Of a stretch of DNA of 64,000 nucleotides, positions 34,535 through 46,363 are shown one piece after another. The notes under the pieces were generated by a model that did no database searches, was not told where the DNA came from, and worked only from the letters and a program-made list of their open reading frames with translations. The position numbers were made by a program, and so were the translations under genes. Numbering within the stretch: position 1 is the first letter of the stretch; each line of letters opens with the position of its first letter. The DNA is taken from assembly GCA_029718625.1 (NCBI GenBank), contig CM056383.1, positions 20,313,930 through 20,377,929 of the forward strand, read 5' to 3'. The stretch is from Synaphobranchus kaupii. Lineage: Eukaryota; Chordata; Actinopteri; Anguilliformes; Synaphobranchidae.

Positions 34535-36324
34535 ATGCTGTAACTTAGCTAACGTTACCCAGATAACATGCTGATATTGGACCACCGAACTATATGTATT
34601 GGACCCAGGGCTGGAAATTAAACTCGCCTTAGGCGAGCAGTTTACATTTTGGGCGAGTCCAATTTCAGGACCACTAGCCCGTCAGGCGAGTAAAACTTCT
34701 TGGGCCGTGGGACATGACTGCAGATGACCATCAGCACTGATAATCAGTCCACCTTAAAAAGAAGCGGGGCTCGATTACGCTAGTTGAATGACAGCTGCCT
34801 AGTCCAATCTCTAGCCACAAAACACGTTTCCAAGGCAATCCTGTCAGCGTAGCCCTAAAAACATTAACGTTACACATCATTCTTGCGAAAACTAGAATCC
34901 GTCAGTGAAAATGCATCGGTTTTTCACTAATTGTTTTTATCTGTACTATTACGCTGCGTTCTCACATTGAGCAACTTTGGTCGCCCAGTTGCCGGAAGTC
35001 CATTCATACACCCAATTCACGCGAGACGCCATCTTGGAATTATACGAAACGAAAACGAGGCTGAGGTGGGAAAATACAGGAAGTGTTTGAGCGTAGCAGT
35101 ATTTCAGGCCATTGTAGCCTACTGTATATTGACTAGTTGCCCAGTTTTTTGTTGTTACTGAGACACTTGCCATGTACTTTAAACAGCCAAACAAGAGCGA
35201 CACTGTAAATGTAATGCTAGCTCGTGGTAATTCATTAACTTGTAGCCAGAATAACGGCATACGGCTGGTAAACAGCGCGAACATAATGAAAATACAGACA
35301 CGATTGTTTACAATGTAATGCTAACTTTATTTTGGGGTTGATAGTTCACTGTAAGTTATCCAATGCTGCAATGAATATGTTCATATTGTTGCCTTCCACT
35401 GACCCTTCTTCTGGCATACGAATGCTAGCATAAAGGAGAATTCATATTAACTGGTTATACCGGCTAAATGTTGCTGATATGTGGTTATATTTGAATATTT
35501 CAGTAACAGCTACCTGCATCATGTAAGGGGTCTCATTTTTTCCCATTGAACGAAATGATCTCACAACACATTCCTCACTCCTGACTGTAAAACCAGCATT
35601 GCATTGGATGATCTAGCATTAGCACACAAAGTAACAAGCAATACGAACACAACACAATCGCAAGCCATGTAGAGCCAGAACGAGCCGTTTGCCCCGTCTT
35701 GCACTTCGCTTTGACATGTCTGCCAGGAGATAGCTAGCATTACCGACCTAGCTAACAAGCTATAAGACCAATACGCGTAGCGGACACCTTCGCAGCACCC
35801 GCGGTGCGGGGGTTCCCCCGGGCACGGAGGGCCATAGTCTGATTTATTCATTTGAGATTTTAATATTTGACTGTAAACTATGTGTTGATAGACAAGCAGG
35901 GGCTACAAGGCAAAAAGACAACTAACATTAGCCTCACACAAAATGCGCAGCTGAATAAAGCTTCCGAAAATATCACTCTGGTCACTGCTGAAGCAAGTTG
36001 GAGAGCGTGGATTCAGATATGGGACACTTAAAAGCTTGTGGCTACGTTACAGTGTTAATTTTGAAAGGCAATCACAACAATTGTTATTGTGTTATGCCTG
36101 GCACATGAACGTTAATTGTAAGCATGACAAATTAATTTTTTCTTTTAAATGATAAGGCTGACATTCTGTCAATTATTATGTAAAAATCTAGCTTATAGTC
36201 TTAAAATGAATCACTTTTGGCAAAGTATTAAAATATAATTAAAATTTGTATATATCCCTATCAGATTTCATGAAAATCAAATTTACAGTTCTGTCTTAAC
36301 CTGACAGTGTTAGATAAAGTGGGA
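34535..36324. other. Non-coding DNA, nothing firm
   Basis: A small GC-rich hairpin (acccgcggtgcgggggttcc) lies near 35798. The ORF at 35561-35851 has no recognisable domain. Confidence 0.4.
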
Positions 36325-38153
36325 CAGTGGGTTTCAGGTAAAGTGGCACACTAGCCTACTTGTAAATAAAAAAACAGCAAAGAGAAAACATTTTATGAAT
36401 AAAGATGCTAAAAAAAGAATATGCTATTATTAATTTGTTATTAAGGTGAATAAATACCTAAATATGTACATAAATACAGGCCAAATTGTAGCAGCAGCTC
36501 CCATCTTAAATCAATTACAGACAATTGGAATACAGGAAAATACAGGAAAGAGAAGACGGAAGTGATGGGAATAAACAAAATAAAGAAAGGTGAGCAGCAC
36601 ACAGGTAGCAAGGGAGGAAGACTTAATCTGTGGAGGGAGGAAGAAATGAGAGGAGCAATAGAAGAGTATCCAGAGCAAGCGGAGACAGGCCTGAGTCCTA
36701 AACTTAGATTTTTGCCAAGGGCTTTGAACATCCCATATCCACACTCCTTGATTGAGGGAAAGGGTGAGAAATATACATTTCAGAAACTGTTGCCATCTTT
36801 CACTTACATTTAGCCTAGTAAAGTCACCCCCATCCCCTTTCTTATACAGTTGAGGTGGGAAGTTTACATACACTTAGGTTGAAGTCATTAAAACTCGTTT
36901 TTAACCACTCCACAGATTTCATGTTAGCAAACTATAGTGTTGGCAAGTCAGTTAGGACATCTACTTTGTGCATGACACAAGTAATTTTTCCAACAATTGT
37001 TTACAGATTATTTCACTTTTAATTCACTATATCACAATTCCAGTGGGTCAGAAGTTTACATACACTAAGTTGACTGTGCCTTTATATTTTTTATATTCGG
37101 TCGCATATCCTTTGCATGCCATGACTTCCTGATGTCTGTGACCCAACAACATCAAAAGACTCTTGATATCTTTCTGGTACTCTTACAAGCGATAGTATAA
37201 CGTCTTTGCATTTGAATGGATCTCTATGGGAATTTGGGGGTTGGGACTAGATTTAGCTGTATATTACACTGGAACAGTATGGAAACACATGGTTGGCAAA
37301 ATGGCTCTAAGTCATCAAGGGTCTGACGTATCAAACAAGCCTTAAATCATCACTCTGCTGCCAGAAATACAGTAGATATGGATGGATAACTTGAAGGGTT
37401 TTTTCTCCTGACTTATTTTTCCATAGAGTGGCATGCAAAGGATATGCGACCGAATATTTAAAAAAAATTTGAAATTTAAAGGCACAGTCAACAGTGTATG
37501 TAAACTTGACCCACTGGAATTGTGATATAGTGAATTAAAAGTGAAATAATCTGTCTGTAACCAATTGTTGGAAAATGTACTTGTGTCATGCACAAAGTAG
37601 ATGTCCTAACTGACTTGCCAACACTATAGTTTGCTAACATGAAATCTGTGGAGTGGTTAAAAATTTGTTTTAATGACTTCAACCTAAGTGTATATAAACG
37701 TCCGACCTCAACTGTACGTAACAATATTATGGTTATTATTCTTCCATAAGAGAGTGACAGGGATGTTTTTCATGAATAGAGATGCAATTCCCCATGACAT
37801 TTCATTCCAAGCCTGACCACAGAGAGAGAAGGGTTTATATGAATAAACACTGGTTTTTATCACTTGCACAATAATGCGTTTTAATGATAAAATAGGCTAG
37901 TGTCCCACGTTGTCTACAAAAGTGTCCCACTCAACCTGAAGGTTACACTTCAGTAAAGATGGGTGTCAGATGGTGTTTAGAGGTATATAGAATTTATTTA
38001 GAAACAAATTATAACGTTATTTCACCATAATAATGTTGATAAGGCCTTATTTAACTATTTAAAAAAATCATTTGAGTAGGTATTGACTCACTTTGATAGT
38101 TTAAAGAACGATTTGCCAAAAAGTGTCCCACTTTACCACAACCCACCCACTTA
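36325..38153. mobile_element. Foldback element of about 1.8 kb (tentative)
   Basis: gtgggtttcaggtaaagtgg near 36326 and ccactttaccacaacccac near 38135 are inverted partners, and related gtcccac motifs occur nearby on both sides. They enclose the Sleeping-Beauty-type MITE. No TSD was seen, so the limits are approximate. Confidence 0.5.
36847..37714. mobile_element. Sleeping-Beauty-type Tc1 MITE B with shared core
   Basis: 868 bp flanked by TA (36845-36846, 37715-37716). Each end is an inverted repeat of about 230 bp carrying two direct repeats, outer agtttacatacacttaggtt and inner agtttacatacactaagttg, the IR/DR structure of the Sleeping Beauty group. No transposase. The centre, 37099-37451, is a palindrome-edged core (ggtcgcatatcctttgcatg … inverted) that is also found in MITEs A, C and D. 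Confidence 0.95.
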
Positions 38154-39102
38154 ACAAAAAACCTGATAGAACAGTATGTATCTATTAAAATCACTAGCCA
38201 CAATTTTTCTGATTAAAGTTTATTTAAAAATATTCCTGTATTTAGCTTTTCACATAATAATGACTGTGTAAATTCAGTTAAACAGTCAGAGACACCCCAC
38301 ATGATTTACCCCATACACAACCCAGTGCAGGAGATACAGTACATATCCCAATTTCTTAAATTCAAGTCATGTTGCATGAGCTTGCGGCACTTTTTTTTTG
38401 CAGTTTTCCCATCTTACTAGCATAATATATAACAGCTTTGATAGCATAGACGCTATTGCATCTTTGTGGTTTGTGCATTTTTAGATCATTCGATCTGATG
38501 CAGCTCTTGCTTTTCCCATGACCGAATAGCAGAGAGAGAGAAAATGCGATTGCTGCGATTTAATTAATTATGTTGGAAACGTTTGCGGGAAAAATCGTAT
38601 TAGACTAGATTTCCCGTATCATTAACCTTATACGCCCGCATAGGCTACCTTCGAAAAGGTGGAAAAACCGTTTTAAACAAACACATTTTAACCCGGTAAT
38701 TCTCAATTACGCTACAATGTGTTTCACTTGCTTATAACTATACTATTAAATGTAACCATAGGGCTAGTTTTATGCTAAAACTATGACTGACAAGAAATAC
38801 AAACACTGTCGTGAACACAGCAGGTTGCGTTTTGCGATAGATTTGCATTGCAAATCCGTGTACGTTAGATACTAGCTACAATATAGGCTACATAAAACAA
38901 GCTTTATTTTAACAAACTAAAATGTATTTTGGCGACCCCTTGTCGGCTCAAGTTTCAATCGTAGGCATACTGACAGCGAATTTCGGCAAGAGCTCCAGGT
39001 TGGTAGTCCAAGCCATTGTTGTTGACATTCACTTCCGGAATTTTCCCACCTCAGCCTCACTTTCAATTTCAAGATGGCCGCCGTGTGAATAAGGTCCATT
39101 CT
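38154..39102. other. Non-coding DNA with a dispersed segment
   Basis: About 110 bp at 38570-38680 (gactagatttcccgtatcat … aaaggtggaaaaac) is similar, in the same direction, to 58840-58925. No gene recognised. Confidence 0.45.
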
Positions 39103-39107
39103 CTATG

Positions 39108-39787
39108 GCTGTATTCGGAATCGCTCCCTATTCACAATATAGTGCACTATTTAGGGTGTCGGCCATTTTGTAGGGTGTCCAAAATTCAAAATGTCAATTT
39201 GACACCCTAAATAGTCCACTCAATATCCCCCACAATGCACCACAAAATGTAGGGGACAAACGATGTACACTACATGACCGGAGACATTTTTTTGTCAAGA
39301 TGACGACGGCTGAGCCTGCGCTGGTCTAGAAATGTAAATATAAATGCAAGTTTCATCTTGTAGCCTATATTAAATCAGTTTAATCGGTTTTATAACCGAA
39401 ATATAAATAAAGGCGGTAGATTAAATATATTATAAAGTGTTAACTATTTTTTTTATTTAACAATTATTACTGTTTAATGGAAAATGCAACTTAATTAGCT
39501 AGCTAGCTACCTTGTTACCTAACTTACCTATATACGTACAACGAGACAACAAAACTCTTGTTCAAAATAAAAAAGAACACTTTTTTACCGTTTCTTGCAT
39601 GCTTTCTCACCAAGCCGGTGACCGCTGTCACGCAAGCGTTGCGCGTTGCTAAGTAACCTATTCAGATTATGTAGTGTCCGAAATCGCCTCCTTCTTTTCC
39701 ACCAGTGAATCCCTATCTAGTGCCCTATGTAGATTCCCTAAGTAGTGTATAGGGAGGGAGTGAATAGGGAGCGATTCCGAACACAGC
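39108..39787. mobile_element. MITE, 680 bp, 28-bp TIRs
   Basis: Left end gctgtattcggaatcgctcc and right end, inverted, gctgtgttcggaatcgctcc; the match runs through ctattcac with one mismatch in 28 bp. The 5-bp flank ctatg is at 39103-39107 and 39788-39792. Its 3' part, with 16 bp of flank, is tandemly duplicated (next entry). Confidence 0.88.
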
Positions 39788-40060
39788 CTATGAAGCTGAG
39801 CAACGGAGACATTTTTTTGTCAAGATGACGACGGCTGAGCCTGCGCTGGTCTAGAAATGTAAATATAAATGCAAGTTTCATCTTGTAGCCTATATTAAAT
39901 CAGTTTAATCGGTTTTATAACCGAAATATAAATAAAGGCGGTAGATTAAATATATTATAAAGTGTTAACTATTTTTTTTATTTAACAATTATTACTGTTT
40001 AATGGAAAATGCAGCTTAATTAGCTAGCTAGCTACCTTGTTACCTAACTTACCTATATAC

Positions 40061-40956
40061 ATTACATTACATTACATTTATTTAGCAGACGCTTTTATCC
40101 AAAGCGACGTACAGTAAGTGCGTACAGAGACATCATCATCATTACAGAACAGACAAGGCAAAGCACATCCTTTGCATAATGTAGCAGCTATCCCTAGCAA
40201 TGAACGTTGACTGTAGTTCACAGTAAGCTGTGGGCAAATCAGCAACACCACACTTTCATTCCAAATACTATTATAAACTATACTATTATAAACCATTCCA
40301 AATACTATTATAAACTATGCTATTATAAACCATTCCAAATACTATTATAAACTATAATAAACAGACAGGAAAACACAGGGAACAGGGAACTGATATTCCT
40401 AGGTGAGGATATCAGTCAAGGTGGAGTCTGAAGAGGTGTGTCTTCAGGCCTCGACGGAATGCAGGCAGGGTTGGAGTAGAACGTAGGGGAATGGGAAGTT
40501 CATTCCACCACTGAGGTGCTAATGTGGAAAAACTCCGCAGTCGGGACAAGCGAGAGCCTTTGACACGGAGGGGGGGAAGTGCCAGTCGCCCTGCTGTAGA
40601 AGAGCGAAGTGGTCGAGCAGGAACATAGTTCTGGATTAAGTCCTGCAGGTAGGCGGGGCCTGTCCTATTGGCTGCAGTGTAGGCCAGGGTCAGAACTTTG
40701 AACCTGATCCTGGCTGCAACTGGCAGCCAGTGGAGAGACCTCAGCAGGGGGGTTACGTGGGAAAATATCGGGAGGTTGAACACAAGCCGGGCAGCTGCAT
40801 TCTGGATCAGTTGAAGAGGCAGAATGGCGCAGGCTTGTAGGCTTGCGAGCAGGGAGTTGCAGTAGTCCAGGCGTGAGGTGACCATGGTACGGTCGAATCC
40901 TCCTGATGTTGTACAGGAGGAACCTGCAGAACCTGCAGGACCGTGCCGTCGCCCTG
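40061..40956 (-). mobile_element. 5'-truncated L2-type LINE copy, 6-bp TSD
   Basis: Minus strand. The 3' end is an (ATTAC)n-type tail at 40061-40080 followed by the conserved fish L2 tail (ttatttagcagacgctttta). It is truncated inside RT at 40956 and flanked by atatac at 40055-40060 and 40957-40962. Compared with the copy at 43009-45680 it lacks about 35 bp near 40890 and has a 42-bp unit (ccattccaaatactattata…) expanded to three copies at about 40257-40360. Confidence 0.92.
40412..40885 (-). pseudogene. L2 RT C-terminal remnant
   Basis: 157 residues nearly identical to the C-terminus of the frame at 43298-44944: TSRLDYCNSLLASLQACAIL, IQNAAARLVFNLP, LLRSLHWLPVAARIRFKVL, LVWNELP-type ending QWWNELPIPLRSTPTLPAFR and TSKTHLFRLHL-like stop region. 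These are the post-RT motifs typical of the L2 clade. The N-terminal side is shifted by the 35-bp deletion and then truncated. No catalytic residues are present. Confidence 0.88.
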
Positions 40957-41379
40957 ATATACGTACAACGAGACAACAAAACTCTTGTTCAAAATAAAAA
41001 AGAACACTTTTTTACCGTTTCTTGCATGCTTTCTCACCAAGCCGGTGACCGCTGTCACGCAAGCGTCGCGCGTTGCTAAGTAACCTATTCAGATTATGTA
41101 GTGTCCGAAATCGCCTCCTTCTTTTCCACCAGTGAATCCCTATCTAGTGCCCTATGTAGATTCCCTAAGTAGTTTATAGGGAGGGAGTGAATAGGGAGCG
41201 ATTCCGAACACAGCCTATGAAGCTGAGCGACGGTCAGCGACCTGAGTAACTAGGCAACTGAGCGACCAATTGAGACTCCTGATACAGAGGTGGGTGTGGT
41301 ACTACTGGCTCAGGAGGTGTTAGAGCCGGGAACCAAACTCTGATGTCTCTGACGACAAAGAGAAACACTGCACTCTTAA

Positions 41380-41820
41380 AGGGATAGTTCGGAATTTTGG
41401 ACATTATGTCTCAATTACGACTTACCCATGATGTAGTTGATTGATGGAAACCATTTTCAGTTAATTCCATGCTTTCCTTTCTTTTGGACATACACACATT
41501 GCTAATGCTAGCGCAACTCTATGGCAACTGGTAGCATCCACTACCAAACACACTTAAACACTCCACAGTGCACCCAAAGCAAATAAAATACGATGTCAGT
41601 CTATCGGGGTTATTTTGAGTGCTTATACCATCATTTTTGAAGTCAAACTATCGTTGAATCCTTTACTTTGTGCTGACCTATATTCTCTGTGGAAGTACGG
41701 TGGCGGAGCGAACGTGGCCACTGCAACTTGTTACTCTTCTTTGTTGTTGTAGTCGACCAGTGCCGGCACTACATTCATAGGTAACGTAAAGTATCGCTCC
41801 CGCTCCGTACTTCCACAGAC
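41380..41820. mobile_element. Kolobok-like element, one arm only
   Basis: TTAA (41376-41379) is followed by AGGGATAGTTCGGAATTTTG, and about 310 bp match the left arm of the element at 55413-56703 (cttacccatgatgtagttga, caaagtaaaggattcaac-type). The opposite arm begins at about 41800 (ctccgtacttccacagac) and is cut off almost at once. No THAP exon. Confidence 0.82.
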
Positions 41821-43008
41821 TTCCAACTTATATGGCCAGCCAGCTACGACATAGGCCTCAGAAGTCTGACGTAACGCACAGCAAAAACCTTTGCCTAAAT
41901 ATGGATTTTCGGATCAAAGCGAAATATCTCTATGGAAAACATTTATGGAGTTTCACGCAATCGTCCATGTCACAGTCAGTGATTTAAGCTGCCGTTTAAA
42001 AAAGATGTTTTTATCCGGACACATTTCTCTCTTAAATGGCACTGGATCCACAGAATTTTGATGCTGCTTTCTAGCCGATGTAAGTATTCTGCTAGCACAA
42101 GGTAACACTGCTGCTCATAGCAAAAATAGAAGAAAAAAAACACTGCTGCGCATGTTATATACGTCACAGCTTGCGGTTCTGAGATCTCTGGTGAGACAAG
42201 TTTGTGCTAGCTAGCAAACTTTTATGTAACATGGCAGTGTCAATGTGTTGTATGTATTACTTCCATAAAACATTATAGCGTTTTACAGATATGGCTACAA
42301 TTCACACTTGAGGAAACAGATACATATTAAAGCGATATGGCAAACCTGTATATATCATGAATATTGGCAAGCCTAGGGGATGTTTGGCAGGACGTGAAGT
42401 GACCACAGTGTATGTAGCGCGACAATAGAATGTTCATGAAAGTTCTGTGAATTCAGTCGAGCGACAGACTGTCGCTGGACTATAAACTGGGCTTAAGTAG
42501 TAAATGAGATCTGAACAAAAACGTCTCCGACATAAAAAAAAAAGCCAAGTTACTCACGCATAGCCTACAGAGCGCTGTCTATAAGTCCTTAATTCCAACT
42601 TGCAAAAACTAAGCCTGCCTTTAAAAGTATTGATATCAAAATGTGGCCAAGTTACAACTAACAATATTGCCTATCGTAGCTCACACTAAATAAACTAGCT
42701 CTATTCCAAAGCAATGCTATCCAAACTTTCCTAAATTATTTAATGCAACTTGGCCCTGTGTTTCTTCATCTTAGCATATGAAGAGATTGTGCCTCATGGA
42801 ACAATATATGATTTCAATTAATGTTTTTAACAGTTGATGAATAATTACACTCCAGAAAGGATATGGTTATACTTTGTTGGCAAGTTTACTTCAGAAAATG
42901 TACAGATTTTAAAATGTTAACTGCTGCTACAGATTTCTTTACTATTCACAAGCAGACATTTATATCAAGAAACATCATGTACAATAGAGAAAGGGGGGAT
43001 GAATAAAT
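41821..43008. other. Non-coding DNA, nothing recognised
   Basis: A short match to 32090 (acttatatggccagccagct) lies at 41827-41846. No gene. Confidence 0.45.
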
Positions 43009-43297
43009 TACATTACATTTCATTACATTTATTTAGCAGACGCTTTTATCCAAAGCGACGTACAGTAAGTGCGTACAGATACATCATCAAGATCTACAGA
43101 ACAGACAAGGCAAAGCACATCCTTCGCATAATGTAGCAGCTATCCCTAGCAATGAACGTCGACTGTAGTTCACAGTAAGCTGTGGGCAAATCAGCAACAC
43201 CACACTTCCATTCCAAATACTAGTATAAACTATAATAAACAGACAGGAAAACACAGGGAACTAGTAAACAGGGAACTGATATTCCTAGGTGAGGATA

Positions 43298-44944
43298 TCA
43301 GTCAAGGTGGAGTCTGAAGAGGTGTGTCTTCAGGCCTCGACGGAATGCAGGCAGGGTTGGAGTAGAACGTAGGGGAATGGGAAGTTCATTCCACCACTGA
43401 GGAGCTAATGTGGAAAAACTCCGCAGTCGGAACAAGCGAGAGCCTTTGACACGGAGGGGGGGAAGTGCCAGTCGCCCTGCTGTAGAAGAGCGAAGTGGTC
43501 GAGCAGGAACATAGTTCTGGATTAAGTCCTGCAGGTAGGCGGGGCCTGTCCTATTGGCTGCAGTGTAGGCCAGGGTCAGAACTTTGAACCTGATCCTGGC
43601 TGCAACTGGCAGCCAGTGGAGAGACCTCAGCAGGGGGGTTACATGGGAAAATTTTGGGAGGTTGAACACAAGCCGGGCAGCTGCATTCTGGATGAGTTGA
43701 AGAGGCAGAATGGCGCAGGCCGGTAGGCTTGCGAGCAGGGAGTTGCAGTAGTCCAGGCGTGAGGTGACCATGGTCTGGACAAGAAGCTGGGTGGAGTAGG
43801 TGGTCAGGTACGGTCGAATCCTCTTGATGTTGTACAGGAGGAACCTGCAGGACCGTGCCGTCGCCCTGATGTGCTCTTTGAAGTCCAGCCGGTCGTCCAG
43901 GACCACCCCCAGGTTCCTTGCAGAGCGGGAGGCAGCCACCACGGTCCCATCAACGGTGATGGAGAGGTCATGTAGTGGGGAGGTCTTGTACGGCATGAAG
44001 AGGAGCTCTGTCTTGTCAAGGTTGAGCTTCAGGTGATGGGTAACCATCCACTCAGAGATGTCAGTCAGACAAGCAGATATCCTCTCCTTAACCTGTGGGG
44101 TAGAGGGAGGGAAAGAGAGGAAGAGTTGAGTATCGTCAGCATAGCTATGGTATGAGAAGCCATGTGAATGGATTACTGAGCCAAGAGACTTAGTATACAT
44201 AGAGAACAGCAGAGGACCCAGTACAGATCCCTGCGGGACTCCTGTAGACAGGGGACGGGGAGCAGAAACGGAACCCTTCCAGGAGACTTGGTAGGATCTA
44301 TCAGTGAGATACGATACAAACCAAGAGAGGGCAGTTCCAGAAATGCCCATCTCAGCGAGTGTGGAGATCAGGAGTTTGTGGTTGACCGTGTCGAATGCCG
44401 CAGACAGGTCAAGGAGAATCAGAACAGAGGAGAGGGAGGAGGCTCTAGCAGTGGCGAGTGCCTCAGTCACAGCCAGGAGAGCAGTTTCAGTGGAATGGCC
44501 GGTTCTGAAGCCAGACTGATGCGGGTCAAGCAGGTTGTTCTGGTGGAGAAAAACAGACAGTTGGTTATAGACAGCACGTTCAATTGTTTTGGACAGGAAG
44601 GGCAAGAGAGATACAGGACGGTAGTTCCTGACATCAGCGGGATCTAGGCTAGGTTTTTTAAGGAGTGGGGTTACACGGGCAGTTTTAAAGGCAGCAGGAA
44701 CATGGCCACAGATTAGGGAGGTGTTAATAATGGAGGACAGATATGGAAGGAGCTCAGCAGATATAGACTGGAGGACTGCTGAAGGTATGGGGTCTAGTGG
44801 ACAGGTGGTTGCGCGATGGCGCGTCACCAGCTCGAGCACATCGGAGTCCTCCAGAGTCTTGAAGGACGACAGTGTAGCGATGGGTTCAGTATGGGGGATG
44901 TGGGGTGTCACCGGATGCGTGAAGGAGTTCCGGATCGCGGCCAC
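43298..44944 (-). CDS. L2-clade reverse transcriptase, intact frame, truncated protein
   Basis: 548 residues covering the RT and the C-terminal tail of an L2-clade LINE protein. Motifs in order: VTRHRATTCPLDPIPSAVL near residue 40, ARVTPLLKKPSLDP, NYRPVSLLPFLSKTIERAV, HQSGFRTGHSTETALLAV, LILLDLSAAFDTVNHKLL (motif A), STGVPQGSVLGPLLFSMY (motif B), YHSYADDTQLFLSF (motif C, YADD), ISEWMVTHHLKLNLDKTELL, then the L2 tail SLHWLPVAARIRFKVL and PQWWNELPIPLRS. All RT catalytic residues are present with no internal stop, so this is the best-preserved coding segment of the window. The upstream endonuclease is out of frame and incomplete, so the element is not autonomous. The assigned Met is internal to the original protein. 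Confidence 0.92.
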   Translation of the reverse strand: MAAIRNSFTHPVTPHIPHTEPIATLSSFKTLEDSDVLELVTRHRATTCPLDPIPSAVLQSISAELLPYLSSIINTSLICGHVPAAFKTARVTPLLKKPSLDPADVRNYRPVSLLPFLSKTIERAVYNQLSVFLHQNNLLDPHQSGFRTGHSTETALLAVTEALATARASSLSSVLILLDLSAAFDTVNHKLLISTLAEMGISGTALSWFVSYLTDRSYQVSWKGSVSAPRPLSTGVPQGSVLGPLLFSMYTKSLGSVIHSHGFSYHSYADDTQLFLSFPPSTPQVKERISACLTDISEWMVTHHLKLNLDKTELLFMPYKTSPLHDLSITVDGTVVAASRSARNLGVVLDDRLDFKEHIRATARSCRFLLYNIKRIRPYLTTYSTQLLVQTMVTSRLDYCNSLLASLPACAILPLQLIQNAAARLVFNLPKFSHVTPLLRSLHWLPVAARIRFKVLTLAYTAANRTGPAYLQDLIQNYVPARPLRSSTAGRLALPPLRVKGSRLFRLRSFSTLAPQWWNELPIPLRSTPTLPAFRRGLKTHLFRLHLD

Positions 44945-44969
44945 CTTCCCCTCAAAGTGGGTCAGGAAG

Positions 44970-45680
44970 TCATCTGCAGAGAGGGAGGAGGGTGAAGGGG
45001 TGGAGGGGGGATGAGCAGGGAGGAGAACGTGGAAAAGAGTTTACGTGGATTAGATACACATGCATCAATTTTAGACTGGAAAAACATGTGGTTGCAGCCG
45101 TGAAGGCTGCCAGCAGAGTGTGGTAGGAGGCCAGGTCATCTGGGGATCTGGATTTCCTCCACTTTCTCTCAGCGGCTCGCAGCATGGTTCTGCTGGATCT
45201 GAGAGAATCCGTCAGCCACGGGGAGGGGGGTGATGGTCGGGCTGGTTTGGAGACAAGAGGACATAGTGAGTTGAGAGACTGAGAGAGGCATGAGTTAAAC
45301 ACAGAGGTGGCAACATCAACAGGCATTTTAGCAAAGGTAGCAGGAGGAGGAAGTGCAGAGAGAGCAGAAGTAGTGAGAGAGGTGTGAGAGAGGGTGCGGA
45401 GATTTCTCCTGAACATAACAGCGGGTGGGTTGTTAGCGGAGTTGAGGGAGAGTGGGCAGGATAGAGAAAATGAGATAAAGAAATGGTCCGATACGTGGAG
45501 GGGGGTCACCGTGAGTTCAGATGTGGCGCAACTCCTGGTGAGTACAAGGTCCAGTTGGTTACCACCATTGTGGGTGGCAGGCGATGGGAACTGAGTGAGG
45601 GCAAAGGACTGGAGGAGTGAGGTGACACTGGATAGCTGGGCACTGTCTGGTTGGAGGTTGAAGTCTCCCAGTGCATTAAA
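44970..45680 (-). pseudogene. L2 endonuclease C-terminal part and linker
   Basis: The LINE sequence begins at LGDFNLQPDSAQLSS (endonuclease Asp/Asn block) and continues through TQFPSPATHNGGNQLDLVLT, VTPLHVSDHFFISFSL (Asp-His block), the linker KPARPSPPSPWLTDSLRSS and RAAERKWRKSRSPDDL. The frame then drifts near SSLK at about 45060 and stops at 44970, so a frameshift separates it from RT. The first part of the endonuclease, including the catalytic Glu, is missing because of 5' truncation; residues encoded upstream of about 45680 are flanking DNA. Confidence 0.87.
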
Positions 45681-46363
45681 TAAATGCAGATAAAAATAAG
45701 TAATATTTTTAAAATAGCGTACATATAGCATGTACTATATTCCCCTTCTTCAAGAATTGGACGTTTATAAATCCGATGTCTTAAGAGGTTGCAGTTTATA
45801 GTAAGCTATCGTCAATTCTTAATGTATTATCGTAAATTCTTAATTTTCCTAGTAGTTAATTTTATGGTGACATTGTGTTCTGTGTGAAAAGGATAAACTG
45901 AACAGAGCTGAAGTGAAGAAATTAATGAAGACATAATAAAGAAATGTTGGTCGAGGCCAGCGTTGAAGGTTCGGTTTCCAAAGAGTCAGACATGACCGCA
46001 GCGGAAGAGGATAGCAGGCTCCACACAAACACATTTTTTTGTCGGCATTTGTGTGAGATTAAAACATGTAGCCAATGGCATTTTTACATTAATGCAAGAA
46101 CGCGATGTTAACCAGATGATATTCTGCGTTTAAACTTTTTTCTTTGCTTGACAAATGGCCACGGGATGCCTGTTCCCATAACGTTAGCTAGCCTATTGCA
46201 TTACTGTCGTGGTGTCCAGTGACTGAATTGTTTAACAGACTACAAGTAAACAGTTAATATTGTAAACGTGTCTTTGCCTTTGCAATAAAAAAACATTCTT
46301 GCATGAGAAGACCAGAACATGTGCACACTGTTTGAGTCCAAAATGAAATTACACTTTAATATC
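45681..46363. other. Non-coding, with dispersed module Y copy 1
   Basis: The block at about 45745-46000 (ttcctagtagttaattttat, ggtgacattgtgttctgtgt, gaacagagctgaagtgaaga) is repeated at 46700-46930 and, in shorter form, at 53475-53600. At about 46248 the module cagttaatattg … gcctttgcaataaaaa leads to the first tRNA-like unit. Confidence 0.6.

Larger units (their letters stand above)
39279..41230. repeat. 525-bp tandem duplication, second copy split by L2
   Basis: Unit 1 is 39279-39803. Unit 2 starts at 39804 and ends near 41230, but is split by an 896-bp L2 insertion at 40061-40956. Apart from the insert the units are almost identical (for example caagcgttgcgcg versus caagcgtcgcgcg). Unit boundaries fall inside the MITE and in its flank, so this is a local duplication, not two MITE insertions. 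Confidence 0.92.
43009..45680 (-). mobile_element. 5'-truncated L2-type LINE, 2.7 kb
   Basis: Minus strand, from an (ATTAC)-type tail at 43009-43029 to a truncation inside the endonuclease near 45680. The 3' UTR of about 270 bp is shared with the copy at 40061. The RT frame (43298-44944) is fully open; the endonuclease C-terminal part lies at 44970-45680 in a shifted frame. A candidate short target repeat, aataaat, occurs on both sides (about 43001 and 45686), but it is weak. Confidence 0.9.

Noticed and set aside
41380..41820. Possible second THAP-bearing element
   Set aside because: The arm matches but the THAP exon sequence is absent.
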